From Kitasatospora papulosa (GTDB taxonomy: Bacteria; Actinomycetota; Actinomycetes; Streptomycetales; Streptomycetaceae), in NCBI RefSeq assembly GCF_000717245.1, contig NZ_JNYQ01000002.1, positions 1 through 64,000 of the forward strand: 64,000 bases of DNA, read 5' to 3'. Below, one piece after another: positions 55,543-64,000 of the stretch (position 1 is the first letter of the stretch; each line of letters opens with the position of its first letter). A model generated the notes under the pieces. That model was given only the letters and a program-made list of their open reading frames with translations, was not told the DNA's origin and made no database searches. The position numbers and the translations under genes were made by a program.

Positions 55543-55607
55543 GCCGTCCAGGGTAGCGAGCCCGGCATTCCGGCCACTCCCGGGCACCCCTCGGGCGCGT
55601 CGGCCCC

Positions 55608-56234
55608 TCAGGAGACGGCGCGCTCCTCCGGAGGAGGCGTCGGCGCGGGACGCCGGCGGGGCGGGAAGACCTCGGACGGCTTGGGCATGGGCCGCTCACC
55701 CGGGGCCGCGGGACGGGCGGGCACGGGGGGCCTCGACGGGGTCCGGGGCCGCTCCGGCTCCTTGGCCGCCGTCAGCCCGCCGGGCAGGGCCAGCAGCCTG
55801 CTGCGCGGCCCGGGCGCCGTCAACGGGACCGTGCGCCCGGCGAGACGCGCCCGCACCGAACGCTCGGCGAGCACCTGGCAGCGCTCCAGCAGAGCCGCCG
55901 CGACCGGCCCGGCACGCAGGGCGCGCAGGGCCGCGAGGTCGTCGGGGCGGGGATCGTAACCCGCCGCGAGGGCGTCCTGGAGGAGTTCCAGATAGCCGGT
56001 GAGGGAGCCGGGGAGCGCGTCGCGGTAGCGGGCGAGATCGGCGAGGAGGAAGGCGCGCAGCCGTCCCGCCTCGCTCACCACCTCGTCCACCGCGCCTGCC
56101 AGGCGCAGACAGTCCTGGACATCCTCTTCCGGCAGGGGCGTGGGGTGGAGGGCGTTGGCGAGAGCACGTCGGAGCACCCGGAGCTCGTCCGCGCTGAACG
56201 CCATGCCGCCGCGTGATCCGTAGGGCGTGGGCAT
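55608..56234 (-). CDS. Conserved hypothetical protein, helical with a Pro-rich tail
   Basis: The protein has 208 residues. The first 120 are predicted helical (ELRVLRRALANALH, LPEEDVQDCLRLAGAVDEVV, YLELLQDALAAGYDPRPDDL). The last 70 are Pro/Arg-rich and probably disordered. I do not recognise a domain. ATG 56234 has no ribosome-binding site but a TATTGT hexamer sits about 6 nt upstream, so it may be leaderless; ATG 56204 is the alternative. Confidence 0.72.
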   Translation of the reverse strand: MPTPYGSRGGMAFSADELRVLRRALANALHPTPLPEEDVQDCLRLAGAVDEVVSEAGRLRAFLLADLARYRDALPGSLTGYLELLQDALAAGYDPRPDDLAALRALRAGPVAAALLERCQVLAERSVRARLAGRTVPLTAPGPRSRLLALPGGLTAAKEPERPRTPSRPPVPARPAAPGERPMPKPSEVFPPRRRPAPTPPPEERAVS

Positions 56235-56344
56235 AACGCGACAATACGTGCTAAATGGACAAAATCCTCTTAACCAACCGCTCGGCGGCGCGCCGTCGAA
56301 CGCCGCGCCGCCGGGTCGTTCCCGCAGGTGACCGCGGGCGCGCC

Positions 56345-57142
56345 CTACATCCGGCCGATGTTGCGCTCGTACACGAGGCGCAGCCCGATGAGGGTCAGCC
56401 AGGGCTCGTGCTCGTCGATGACGGAGGACTCGCCCAACACCATCGGAGCAAGGCCCCCGGTCGCGATGACGGTGACGTCGTCGGGGTCGGCCGCCAGCTC
56501 CTTCTTCATGCGCTGGACCACCCCGTCGATCTGGCCGGCGAAGCCGTACACGATGCCGGACTGCATCGCCTCGACGGTGTTCTTGCCGATCACGCTGCGG
56601 GGGCGCGCCAGCTCGATCTTGCGGAGCTGGGCGCCCTTCACCCCGAGGGCCTCCACGGAGATCTCGATGCCGGGTGCGATCACCCCGCCCGTGTACTCCC
56701 CGCGCGCGGAGACCGCGTCGAAGGTCGTGGCCGTGCCGAGGTCGACGACGATCGCCGGGCCGCCGTACAGCTCGACGGCGGCCACCGCGTTGATGATGCG
56801 GTCCGCGCCGACCTCCTTCGGGTTGTCCGTCAGGACCGGCACACCGGTCTTGACACCCGGCTCCACCAGGACCGCCGGGACGTCGCCGTAGTAGCGGCGG
56901 GTGACCTCACGGAGTTCGTGGAGCACGGCGGGGACCGTCGAGCAGATCGCGATGCCCTCGATGCCGTCGCCGAGTTCGACACCGAGCAGCGGGTGCATGC
57001 CCATCAGGCCCTGGAGCAGGACGGCGAGCTCGTCGGCGGTGCGGCGGGCGTCGGTGGAGATGCGCCAGTGCTCGACGATCTCCTCGCCGTCGAACAGACC
57101 GAGGACGGTGTGGGAGTTGCCGACGTCGATGGTGAGCAGCAT
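56345..57142 (-). CDS. coaX: Type III pantothenate kinase
   Basis: The protein has 265 residues and phosphorylates pantothenate in the first committed step of CoA synthesis. The ASKHA-fold motifs are LLTIDVGNSHTVLGLF, GADRIINAVAA and IVVDLGTATTFD. Type III enzymes are not inhibited by CoA. ATG 57142 overlaps the nadC stop by one base. It ends the pantothenate/NAD operon. Confidence 0.95.
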   Translation of the reverse strand: MLLTIDVGNSHTVLGLFDGEEIVEHWRISTDARRTADELAVLLQGLMGMHPLLGVELGDGIEGIAICSTVPAVLHELREVTRRYYGDVPAVLVEPGVKTGVPVLTDNPKEVGADRIINAVAAVELYGGPAIVVDLGTATTFDAVSARGEYTGGVIAPGIEISVEALGVKGAQLRKIELARPRSVIGKNTVEAMQSGIVYGFAGQIDGVVQRMKKELAADPDDVTVIATGGLAPMVLGESSVIDEHEPWLTLIGLRLVYERNIGRM

Positions 57143-58191
57143 CAGGCGTCGGCTCCGTGGGTCGCCGCCGCGGCGTCGCGGAAGTCCAGACCGATGTCGA
57201 GGATCGGCGAGGAGTGCGTGAGCGCGCCGACGGCCAGGTAGTCGACGCCCGCGTCGGCGTAGGCGCGTGCGGAGCCGAGGGTGAGCCGGCCGGAGGACTC
57301 CAGCGCCGCGCGGCCGCCGACGAGGGCGACCGCCTCGGCGGTCGCGGACGGGGTGAAGTTGTCCAGCAGGATCAGGTCGGCACCCGCGTCGAGCACCTCG
57401 CGGACCTGCTCCAGGGTGTCCACCTCGACCTCGATCGCGAGCTCCGGGAAGGCCTTCCTGACCCGCCGGAAGGCCTCCGCGACGCCGCCGGCGGCGATCA
57501 CGTGGTTGTCCTTGACCAGCGCGGCGTCCACGAGGGACATGCGGTGGTTGACCCCGCCGCCGCACCGCACGGCGTACTTCTCCAGCGCGCGCAGCCCGGG
57601 AGTGGTCTTACGGGTGTCGCGGACCTTCGCCTTCGTGCCTTCGAGCACGTCGGCCCAGGCGCGGGTCGCGGTGGCGATCCCGGAGAGCCTGCAGAGCAGG
57701 TTGAGCGCGCTGCGCTCGCCGGTGAGCAGGTCCCTGGTGCGGGTGGTGACCGTGAGCAGCTTCTGGCCGGCCACGACCCGGTCGCCGTCCTCGACGTGGC
57801 GCTCGACCTCGAACTCGTCGGTGCAGACGATGGACAGGACGGCCTCGGCGACGCGCAGCCCCGCGACCACGCCCGCCTCGCGCGCGGTGAAGTCACCGGT
57901 GGCGACGGCGTCCTCCGGGACGGTCGCCACGGTGGTGACGTCCTCGCCCCCGTCGAGGTCCTCCTCGATCGCGACGTGGGCGATGTCCTCGACCTGGACC
58001 GGGTCCAGACCGGCCTCGGCCAGGAGCTGCGCCAGGGCGGGGTCGAGGCCGCACTCCAGGCCGTCGGGGTCGTAGCCGTCACCGCAGCCGCAGCCGTCGC
58101 CGCAGCCGCCCCCGGACTCGGCGGGTGCGCCGATGTGGATCAGCGGTACGTCCACGGGAGTGGGGCGCGGATTCTCTTCGGGCGTGCTCAC
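57142..58191 (-). CDS. nadC: Nicotinate-nucleotide pyrophosphorylase with Cys-rich N-terminal extension
   Basis: The protein has 349 residues, about 60 more than usual. It converts quinolinate and PRPP to nicotinate mononucleotide. The core has DTRKTTPGLR, YAVRCGGGVNHR, KDNH and a C-terminal GALTHSSP. The extra N-terminus has a cluster GGGCGDGCGCGDG followed by LECG, five cysteines that could bind a metal. GTG 58191 has GAGGAG within the end of nadB. Confidence 0.94.
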   Translation of the reverse strand: MSTPEENPRPTPVDVPLIHIGAPAESGGGCGDGCGCGDGYDPDGLECGLDPALAQLLAEAGLDPVQVEDIAHVAIEEDLDGGEDVTTVATVPEDAVATGDFTAREAGVVAGLRVAEAVLSIVCTDEFEVERHVEDGDRVVAGQKLLTVTTRTRDLLTGERSALNLLCRLSGIATATRAWADVLEGTKAKVRDTRKTTPGLRALEKYAVRCGGGVNHRMSLVDAALVKDNHVIAAGGVAEAFRRVRKAFPELAIEVEVDTLEQVREVLDAGADLILLDNFTPSATAEAVALVGGRAALESSGRLTLGSARAYADAGVDYLAVGALTHSSPILDIGLDFRDAAAATHGADA

Positions 58192-58193
58192 GG

Positions 58194-59978
58194 TTACGGC
58201 TCCTCGGGGGCGTCGGCGGGGTGGTTGCGAAGGCTGTCGGACCCTGCGGTGGCGGTGGGCTCCGCAGGGACTCCGGGGCGTACGGGCGGGAACGCGGCAC
58301 CGTCGGTCGTACGGACGACGGGCTGCCGGTCCGGGGCGATGCGAACGACGAGGTGGCGGCGCCAGGCCGCGTCGTCGCGGTCGGGCCGGTCCTCCCGCCA
58401 GTGGCAGCCTCGGGTCTCCTCGCGCTCCCGTGCGGCAGCGACCAGGACCCGCGAGACGAGGAGCAGATTCGTGGCCTCCCACGCCTCCACCCCGGGCACG
58501 GCGTCCTTGGGCCCGTGCTCCCCGGCTGCGGCCGCGGCGTGCTGGAGCGCCTCCAGTTCCCCGGCCGCGACGGCGAGACTCCCGGCGGACCGGATGACCC
58601 CGGCGCCCTTCGTCATGATCCGCTGGATCGCGGTCCGGGACTCCGCGGTCAGCAGCGCGACGGTGCCGGCACCCGTGGGATCCGCCACCGGGGTGTGCCG
58701 GGCGGAGGCCCCGGAACCCACCCGGGGCGCACCCGTGGCGCCGGTGATGTCGGCCGCGATGCGCTCGGCGAAGACCAGGCCCTCCAGGAGGGAGTTGGAC
58801 GCCAGCCGGTTCGCGCCGTGCACACCCGTGCAGGCGACCTCACCGCAGGCGTACAGGCCGGGCACCGTCGTACGTCCCCGGAGGTCCGTGCGCACGCCGC
58901 CGGAGGCGTAGTGCGCGGCGGGGGCCACCGGGATCGGCTGCGTGACGGGGTCGATGCCGTGGGTGCGGCAGGCGGCGAGGATCGTCGGGAACCGCTGCTC
59001 CCACATCTCGGCGCCGAAGTGCCGGGCGTCGAGGTACATGTGCTCGGCGCCCTGGAGCTGCATCTGCCGGGTGATCGCCTTGGCGACGATGTCGCGGGGC
59101 GCCAGCTCGGCCAGTTCGTGCTGACCGAGCATGAAACGGGTGCCGGAGGCGTCCACGAGGTGGGCGCCCTCGCCCCGCACCGCTTCGGACACCAGCGGCT
59201 GCTGGCCCTCGGAGCCGGCGCCGAGGAACAGGACGGTCGGGTGGAACTGGACGAATTCGAGGTCGGACACCTCGGCGCCCGCCCGGAGCGCCAGGGCCAC
59301 CCCGTCGCCCGTGGAGACCGGCGGGTTGGTGGTGGCGGAGAAGACCTGCCCCATGCCGCCGGTGGCGAGCACCACGGCCGGGGCGTGGACGGCGCCCACG
59401 CCGTCGTGCTGGCCCTCGCCCATGACGTGCAGGGTGACGCCCTCGGTACGGCCGTCGGCATCCGTGAGCAGGTCCAGGACCAGGGCGTTCTCGATGATGC
59501 GCAGGGCGGCCGAACGGACCGCCTCGACGAGCGCGCGGGAGATCTCGGCGCCCGTCGCGTCACCGCCGGCGTGCGCGATGCGACGGCGGTGGTGGCCGCC
59601 CTCACGGGTCAGCGCGATCGCTCCCGTGTCGGTGGTGTCGAAGTGCGCGCCGGTGTCGATCAGCCGGCGTACGGCGTCGGGGCCCTCGGTGACCAGGGCG
59701 CGGACCGCCGACGCGTCGCACAGCCCCGCACCGGCGACCAGGGTGTCGTCGAGGTGCTGCTCGGGGGTGTCCCCCTCGCCGATCGCGGCGGCGATGCCGC
59801 CCTGGGCCCACCGGGTGGAGCCGTCGTCGAGACGGGCCTTGGTGACGACGACGGTCGTGAGGCCGGCGGCGGCGCAGCGGAGCGCGGTGGTGAGACCGGC
59901 CACGCCGGAGCCGACCACGACGACGTCCGCGTCGATGGCCCAGCCGGGGGCGGGGGCGGTCAGCCGTATTCCGGTCAC
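58194..59978 (-). CDS. nadB: L-aspartate oxidase
   Basis: The protein has 594 residues and oxidises aspartate to iminoaspartate, the first step of NAD synthesis. FAD-binding GSGVAGL and TRWAQGGIAA, the flavin-contact GANRLASNSLLEGLVF, and the catalytic Arg/His region HYASGGVRTDL identify it. It starts with GTG 59978, overlapping panC by 4 bp. I see no nadA in the operon; quinolinate synthase must be elsewhere. Confidence 0.95.
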   Translation of the reverse strand: MTGIRLTAPAPGWAIDADVVVVGSGVAGLTTALRCAAAGLTTVVVTKARLDDGSTRWAQGGIAAAIGEGDTPEQHLDDTLVAGAGLCDASAVRALVTEGPDAVRRLIDTGAHFDTTDTGAIALTREGGHHRRRIAHAGGDATGAEISRALVEAVRSAALRIIENALVLDLLTDADGRTEGVTLHVMGEGQHDGVGAVHAPAVVLATGGMGQVFSATTNPPVSTGDGVALALRAGAEVSDLEFVQFHPTVLFLGAGSEGQQPLVSEAVRGEGAHLVDASGTRFMLGQHELAELAPRDIVAKAITRQMQLQGAEHMYLDARHFGAEMWEQRFPTILAACRTHGIDPVTQPIPVAPAAHYASGGVRTDLRGRTTVPGLYACGEVACTGVHGANRLASNSLLEGLVFAERIAADITGATGAPRVGSGASARHTPVADPTGAGTVALLTAESRTAIQRIMTKGAGVIRSAGSLAVAAGELEALQHAAAAAGEHGPKDAVPGVEAWEATNLLLVSRVLVAAAREREETRGCHWREDRPDRDDAAWRRHLVVRIAPDRQPVVRTTDGAAFPPVRPGVPAEPTATAGSDSLRNHPADAPEEP

Positions 59979-60988
59979 GTGTGCGCTCCGAGGGTCAGCG
60001 GGATGTTGTCGATCAGGCGGGTGGCTCCCACCCTCGCCGCGACGGCGAGGACCGCCTCGCCGCTGACACGGTCGTCGGGCACCTCGGTGAAGTCCGCCGG
60101 GTCGACGAGTGCCACGTAGTCCAGGGTGAGCGGCACGTCCTCCTCGGCCGCCTCGTCCAGGACGGCCCGGGCGGCGGCCAGCACCGCGGAGGGCGCGACG
60201 GTCGGCCGGGCCAGCGCCACGGCCTGGGTGTCGGCGGCCGCGCGCACCTCGCCGAGGCGGGTGAGGGCGTCGGCCCGCCCCTCGCGCTCCGGCACCGTCC
60301 GGGCGCGGGCGTGCAGCGTCTGCTGGGCGGCGAGCCGGTCGCGGGCGGCGAACAGGGCCCTGGGCAGGGCCAGCGCCGTGCTGCGCTCCTCGGCCGAGAG
60401 GAAGCGGTTCCGGCTGGAGAGCGCGAGGCCGTCCGGGTCGCGGACGGTCGGCACCGCGACGATGTCGATGCCGAAGTTCAGGTCACTCACCATGCGGCGG
60501 ACCAGCGCGAGCTGCTGGGCGTCCTTCTGCCCGAAGAACGCCGCGTCCGGCCGGGTGAGGTGGAGGAGCTTGGCGACGACGGTGAGCATGCCGTCGAAGT
60601 GCCCGGGGCGTGCCGCGCCCTCCAGCCGCTCGCCCATGGGGCCGGCGGTGATCCTGACCTGGGGGTCGCCGCCGGGGTAGACCTCGTCGACGGAGGGGGC
60701 GAAGACCGCGTCCGCGCCCGCCTCCGTGGCGACGGCGAGGTCGGCGTCCAGGGTGCGGGGGTAGCGGTCGAGGTCGGCGGCCTCGCCGAACTGGAGCGGG
60801 TTGACGAAGACGGTGACCACGACCTGTCCTTCGGGCCCCGCCGCGGCCCGTGCCGCGCGGATCAGGGTGGCGTGGCCGGCGTGGAGCGCGCCCATCGTCA
60901 TGACGACGGCGCGGCGTGCCCCGGCGGCCCGGCCGAGGGCTTCCAGCTCGGCGGCGGAGCGCAGCAGGGTGGCAGGTGCGGTGTTCAT
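59975..60988 (-). CDS. panC: Pantothenate synthetase
   Basis: The protein has 337 residues and joins pantoate to beta-alanine using ATP. The HIGH-type motif is MGALHAGHATLI, followed by VFVNPLQFGEAADLDRYPRT and the ATP-site SSRNRFLS. The stretch FGQKDAQQLALVRRMV is also typical. About 25 residues (ARTVPEREGRADALTRLGEV) are slightly longer than in E. coli. It overlaps both neighbours by 4 bp. Confidence 0.95.
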   Translation of the reverse strand: MNTAPATLLRSAAELEALGRAAGARRAVVMTMGALHAGHATLIRAARAAAGPEGQVVVTVFVNPLQFGEAADLDRYPRTLDADLAVATEAGADAVFAPSVDEVYPGGDPQVRITAGPMGERLEGAARPGHFDGMLTVVAKLLHLTRPDAAFFGQKDAQQLALVRRMVSDLNFGIDIVAVPTVRDPDGLALSSRNRFLSAEERSTALALPRALFAARDRLAAQQTLHARARTVPEREGRADALTRLGEVRAAADTQAVALARPTVAPSAVLAAARAVLDEAAEEDVPLTLDYVALVDPADFTEVPDDRVSGEAVLAVAARVGATRLIDNIPLTLGAHT

Positions 60989-61950
60989 CGCTTCTCCCCC
61001 GGCCCGGGTGCGCCGGGACCGTTCGTTCCGTTCGCGGCGCCGCCGTCCGACAGCACGCCGAGCAGCGCCTCCGCGGACTCCGGCTTGAGCAGGCCGTGGT
61101 CCAGCGCCCGGTCGGCCGTGGCGCGCGCCATGGCGAGGTACCCGGCCACCGTCTGCGGTGCGTGCGCGCGCAGCTCCCGGATGTGCGCGGACACCGTGCC
61201 CGCGTCACCCCGGGCGACAGGGCCGGTCAGCGCCGCGTCGCCGGAGCGCAGGGCGTTGTCGAGCGCGGCTCCGAGGAGGGGGCCGAGCATCCGGTCGGGC
61301 GCGCCCACGCCGGCCTGACGGAGCAGGTCCATCGACTGCGCGACGAGGGTGACCAGGTGGTTCGAGCCGAGGGCGAGGGCAGCGTGGTAGAGCGGCCGGG
61401 ACTCCTCGGCGATCCACTCGGGCTCGCCGCCCATCTCGATGACGAGCGCCTCGGCCGCGAGCCTCAGCTCCTCGGGTGCGGTGACGCCGAAGGAGCAGCC
61501 CGCCAGTCGCTGGACGTCGACGGAGCTGCCGGTGAAGGTCATCGCCGGATGCAGGGCGAGCGGGAGGGCGCCGGCCCGCAGCGCGGGGTCGAGCACCTGG
61601 GTCCCGTACCGCCCGGAGGTGTGGACGAGCAGCTGTCCGGGCCGCACGGCTCCGGTCTCGGCGAGGCCTTCGACCAGACCGGGAAGCGTGTCGTCGGGGA
61701 CGGTCAGCAGCACGAGCTCGGCGCGCGCGAGGACCTCGGCGGGGGTCACCAGCGGGACGTCGGGGAGCAGTGCGGCGGCCCGGCGCACCGATGCGTCGGA
61801 GACACCGGACACCGCGACCGGGCGGTGCCCGGCGAGCTGCAGCGAGGCGGCGAGGGCGGGGCCGACCCGTCCCGCGCCGACGACTCCGACGGTGAGGCGG
61901 GCAGGGCGGTCCCTCGCGTCGAGGGCTTCTCTGGAAACTGATGCGTTCAC
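60985..61950 (-). CDS. Rossmann-like/DUF2520 protein
   Basis: The protein has 321 residues. The N-terminal Rossmann motif is VGVVGAGRVGPALAASLQLA; the C-terminal DUF2520 part shows HPAMTFTG and SRPLYHAALALGSNHLVTL. It resembles ketopantoate reductase or pyrroline reductase in layout. As it leads an operon with panC and coaX, a role in pantoate supply is attractive but unproven. The start is GTG 61950 with GGAAGG 10 nt upstream. The operon promoter should lie just upstream. Confidence 0.87.
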   Translation of the reverse strand: MNASVSREALDARDRPARLTVGVVGAGRVGPALAASLQLAGHRPVAVSGVSDASVRRAAALLPDVPLVTPAEVLARAELVLLTVPDDTLPGLVEGLAETGAVRPGQLLVHTSGRYGTQVLDPALRAGALPLALHPAMTFTGSSVDVQRLAGCSFGVTAPEELRLAAEALVIEMGGEPEWIAEESRPLYHAALALGSNHLVTLVAQSMDLLRQAGVGAPDRMLGPLLGAALDNALRSGDAALTGPVARGDAGTVSAHIRELRAHAPQTVAGYLAMARATADRALDHGLLKPESAEALLGVLSDGGAANGTNGPGAPGPGEKR

Positions 61951-62195
61951 GCGGCGACGGCCTTCCGTTCCAGTCCGCGGTGGGTACCGGACGATTTCTC
62001 TGCATGCTACGCCAGCGCGTCGCCTCACCCACGGCCGTCCACAGCCTGTGGATAACTTCCGCGCACCGCGGACCTCCCGGGCGGGCGGCGCCGGTGGCCG
62101 GGCGGGTGATCGTCGCACGGGAGCCACCGGCGGGCGGAAGCGGCTGCCGGAGGCGGACGGACCGCGGCCGCCCGGCCCCGGCCCCCGGCCCCGCT

Positions 62196-62354
62196 TCAGG
62201 CCAGGGGCGGGCGGTGCGCCGCCGCCCAGGCGCGGATACGGCCGCGGATCCCGCGCAGGACCTCCCGGTCGTGGGAGCCGGGCGGCGGGGGTGGCGCCTC
62301 ACCGTGCCGGGCGGCCCGGTAGCTGTCGAGCATGTACTGCTGAACGATGTCCAT
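62196..62354 (-). CDS. Small conserved protein of unknown function
   Basis: The protein has 52 residues from ATG 62354 (MDIVQQYMLDSYRAARHGEA). A short helix, a Pro run and a C-terminal Arg-rich helix (REVLRGIRGRIRAWAAAH) make up the protein. I believe small proteins of this form recur in Streptomyces near the pantothenate operon, but this is from memory. No function is proposed. Confidence 0.55.
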   Translation of the reverse strand: MDIVQQYMLDSYRAARHGEAPPPPPGSHDREVLRGIRGRIRAWAAAHRPPLA

Positions 62355-62452
62355 GGATCCAGCCTGGCTCCGGCCCGGCGGGTCCGCCCGTGGATTGACG
62401 ACCGCGGTCAAGTGACGCCCTGATCCGCCCGGGCACCCCGCACCATGGAGGG

Positions 62453-63571
62453 GTGAGCGTGCACATCGACATCGCGGGCCTGCCTCCCGAGCGCATAGTT
62501 TTCGAGACCTCCCCCCTCGCCGAGCTGGGGCTCGCGCTCCACGCCCTCTCCGAGCCGGGACACCACCCCGGCCTGCACGGCTGGACGACCGCGACCTCCG
62601 CTGCCCTGGAGCCGGACCTCGCGGACCGGCTGCACGAGGCCGAGTTCCTGTGGCGGAACACCTTCTCCGACATCTTCATGCCGTTCGCCGGTGTCCACGG
62701 CGGGGACGGCAGGACCGGCTCGACGCTCGCCGAGGACCTGGACGTCCTGGACAGGCTGGACGACGAACGGTTCGTCTCGGCCGCCCTGGAATTCACCTGT
62801 TCGAGTCTGTACGACACCGGCGCCCCCTCTCCGCTCACCGACGCGCGGACGCGGGCCCGGGCGGTCGAGATGGCGACCGCCAGGGGGCCGAGGCAACTGG
62901 ACTTCACCCGGCAGCTGCTGGCCGACCCCGCCTCCGTACGCGTATGGGTCCGTCGTCTCCTGGAGGACTGCGACCAGGCCTTCTTCGCCGACACCTGGCG
63001 GCGCGTGCAGGTCCAGCTCGCCGCCGACGCACGGCACAAGACCGAGCTGCTGCGGCGCAAGGGCACCGGGGCGGCCCTGGAAGCCGTCTCCGCGGCCCTG
63101 TCCCTGGACGAGCAGACGGGCAGGATCAGCGTCGACAAGCTGTCCACGGGCCGGACCGACGCCACGGGCTCGGCCGCGGGCACCGGCCTCACCCTCGTCC
63201 CGACCAGCTTCGGCTGGCCTCATCTGATGGTGCTGCACGCCCCCGGCTGGCGTCCGGTGATCCACTACCCGGTCCACCGCCCCGAACTGCCCTCCCCGGC
63301 CTCCGTCGAGCTGCTCCAGCTCCGGCTGGAGGCGCTGGCCCACCCCCTGCGGATGCGGATCTGCCGCAACCTGGCCCGTTCCCCGTACACCACCGGTGAA
63401 CTCGCCGACTCGCTCGGCATCACGCCCCCGGAGGTCTCCCGTCACCTGGGGGTGCTCAAGAAGGCCGGCCTGGCCACCACCCGGCGACGCGGCCGGTACG
63501 TCCTGCACTCGCTGGACCTCACCGTCGTGGCCCGGCTGGGCAGCGACTTCCTGGAGGGCGTGCTGCGGTGA
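62453..63571 (+). CDS. ArsR-type winged-helix regulator with a large N-terminal domain
   Basis: The protein has 372 residues. The first 280 form a long domain without recognised motifs (PERIVFETSPLAELGLALHA, then VWVRRLLEDCDQAFFADTW). The C-terminus is a typical ArsR helix-turn-helix: LRLEALAHPLRMRICRNLAR, TTGELADSLGITPPEVSRHL and LKKAGLATTRRRGRYVLHSL. It belongs to a family of actinobacterial regulators often labelled DUF5937. It starts at GTG 62453; the ligand is unknown. Confidence 0.85.
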   Translation: MSVHIDIAGLPPERIVFETSPLAELGLALHALSEPGHHPGLHGWTTATSAALEPDLADRLHEAEFLWRNTFSDIFMPFAGVHGGDGRTGSTLAEDLDVLDRLDDERFVSAALEFTCSSLYDTGAPSPLTDARTRARAVEMATARGPRQLDFTRQLLADPASVRVWVRRLLEDCDQAFFADTWRRVQVQLAADARHKTELLRRKGTGAALEAVSAALSLDEQTGRISVDKLSTGRTDATGSAAGTGLTLVPTSFGWPHLMVLHAPGWRPVIHYPVHRPELPSPASVELLQLRLEALAHPLRMRICRNLARSPYTTGELADSLGITPPEVSRHLGVLKKAGLATTRRRGRYVLHSLDLTVVARLGSDFLEGVLR

Positions 63572-63602
63572 GCCGCGGCGGCGTCCCCGCCCCGCCGACC
63601 GG

Positions 63603-64000
63603 TCAGCCGGTCCCGCCACCGGCCCTGACCAGGCCCGTCTCGTAGGCGAGCACCACCACCTGGACGCGGTCGCGCAGGCCGAGCTTGGTGAGGATGCGGC
63701 CCACGTGCGTCTTCACGGTCGCCTCGGACAGCACCAGGCGGGCCGCGATCTCGCCGTTCGACAGCCCCTGGGCGACCAGCATCATCACCTCGCGCTCGCG
63801 CCCGGTCAGCTTCTCCACGTGCTTGTCCTGCGGCTCCTTCCTCCCGCTCGGCAGCATCGGCGAGAACCGGTCGAGCAGCCTGCGGGTCGTGGACGGTGCC
63901 ACGACGGCGTCCCCGCTGTGCACCGAGCGGATGGCGGAGAGCAGTTCGCCGGGCGGCACGTCCTTGAGCATGAATCCGCTGGCGCCCGCCTTGAGTCCGG
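63603..64000 (-). CDS. LuxR/NarL-type response regulator (C-terminal part, cut by window edge)
   Basis: At least 131 residues are visible and the frame stays open to base 64000, so the start lies outside. The visible part has the end of a receiver domain (GLKAGASGFMLKDVPPGELL) and a LuxR helix-turn-helix (LTGREREVMMLVAQGLSNGE, SEATVKTHVGRILTKLGLRD). The cognate kinase should be in the next sequence. It is convergent with the ArsR-type gene. Confidence 0.92.
   Translation of the reverse strand, partial: GLKAGASGFMLKDVPPGELLSAIRSVHSGDAVVAPSTTRRLLDRFSPMLPSGRKEPQDKHVEKLTGREREVMMLVAQGLSNGEIAARLVLSEATVKTHVGRILTKLGLRDRVQVVVLAYETGLVRAGGGTG

Overview
The window is a piece of a Streptomyces-type chromosome. 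GC content is very high, third codon positions are mostly G or C, GTG starts are frequent, genes are tightly coupled, and several gene sets are characteristic of the genus: sigE-cseA-cseB-cseC, radA-disA, lsr2 beside clpC, and a pantothenate/NAD operon. I see no tRNA, rRNA, CRISPR array or insertion sequence.

Layout: bases 1-408 hold a T/C-rich stretch with a direct repeat. Bases 409-17278 are mostly core genes: a GlxA-type AraC regulator, a cysteine hydrolase, proC, an ABC-2 exporter, a methyltransferase, a serine/threonine kinase, ilvD, PQQ-type beta-propeller proteins, a TetR regulator, a TIM-barrel isomerase, a Ppx/GppA phosphatase, and an unusual membrane protein that joins sigma-like, zinc-finger and BACON-like parts. 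radA and disA follow (17422-20038) and end at a strong terminator.

Bases 20117-40367 are a hybrid NRPS/PKS biosynthetic gene cluster. It sits between disA and mutY and has a perfect hairpin terminator at each edge. A leftward arm encodes a P450, a type II thioesterase and an aldo/keto reductase. A rightward arm encodes C-PCP, PCP-C-A-PCP (code resembling valine), a P450, KS-AT-ACP-TE, an MFS exporter, a second rightward P450, a second type II thioesterase, an SDR of the mycofactocin-associated type, and a protein with a degenerate C domain followed by A-PCP (code resembling threonine). The likely logic is loading of a Thr-like and a Val-like residue, one malonate extension, thioesterase release, and oxidation by up to three P450s, each departing from a P450 consensus. 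The cluster has no regulator and no MbtH gene. The first NRPS gene has a TTA codon right after its start, which suggests bldA control. I cannot assign a known product.

From 40481 onward the core chromosome resumes. It carries a secreted-domain protein, mutY, the SigE cell-envelope stress operon with its CseBC two-component system, a 14-TM MFS pump with a divergent TetR and a clear paired operator, an M23 peptidase, clpC (with a ClgR-like box upstream), lsr2, an N-acetyltransferase, a BlaI-like regulator, and the overlapping operon DUF2520-panC-nadB-nadC-coaX for CoA and NAD precursors. An ArsR-type regulator and the C-terminal part of a LuxR-type response regulator lie at the right edge.

All product calls come from reading motifs and gene order; no database search was possible. 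Substrate predictions for the adenylation domains come from hand alignment to the ten-residue specificity code.
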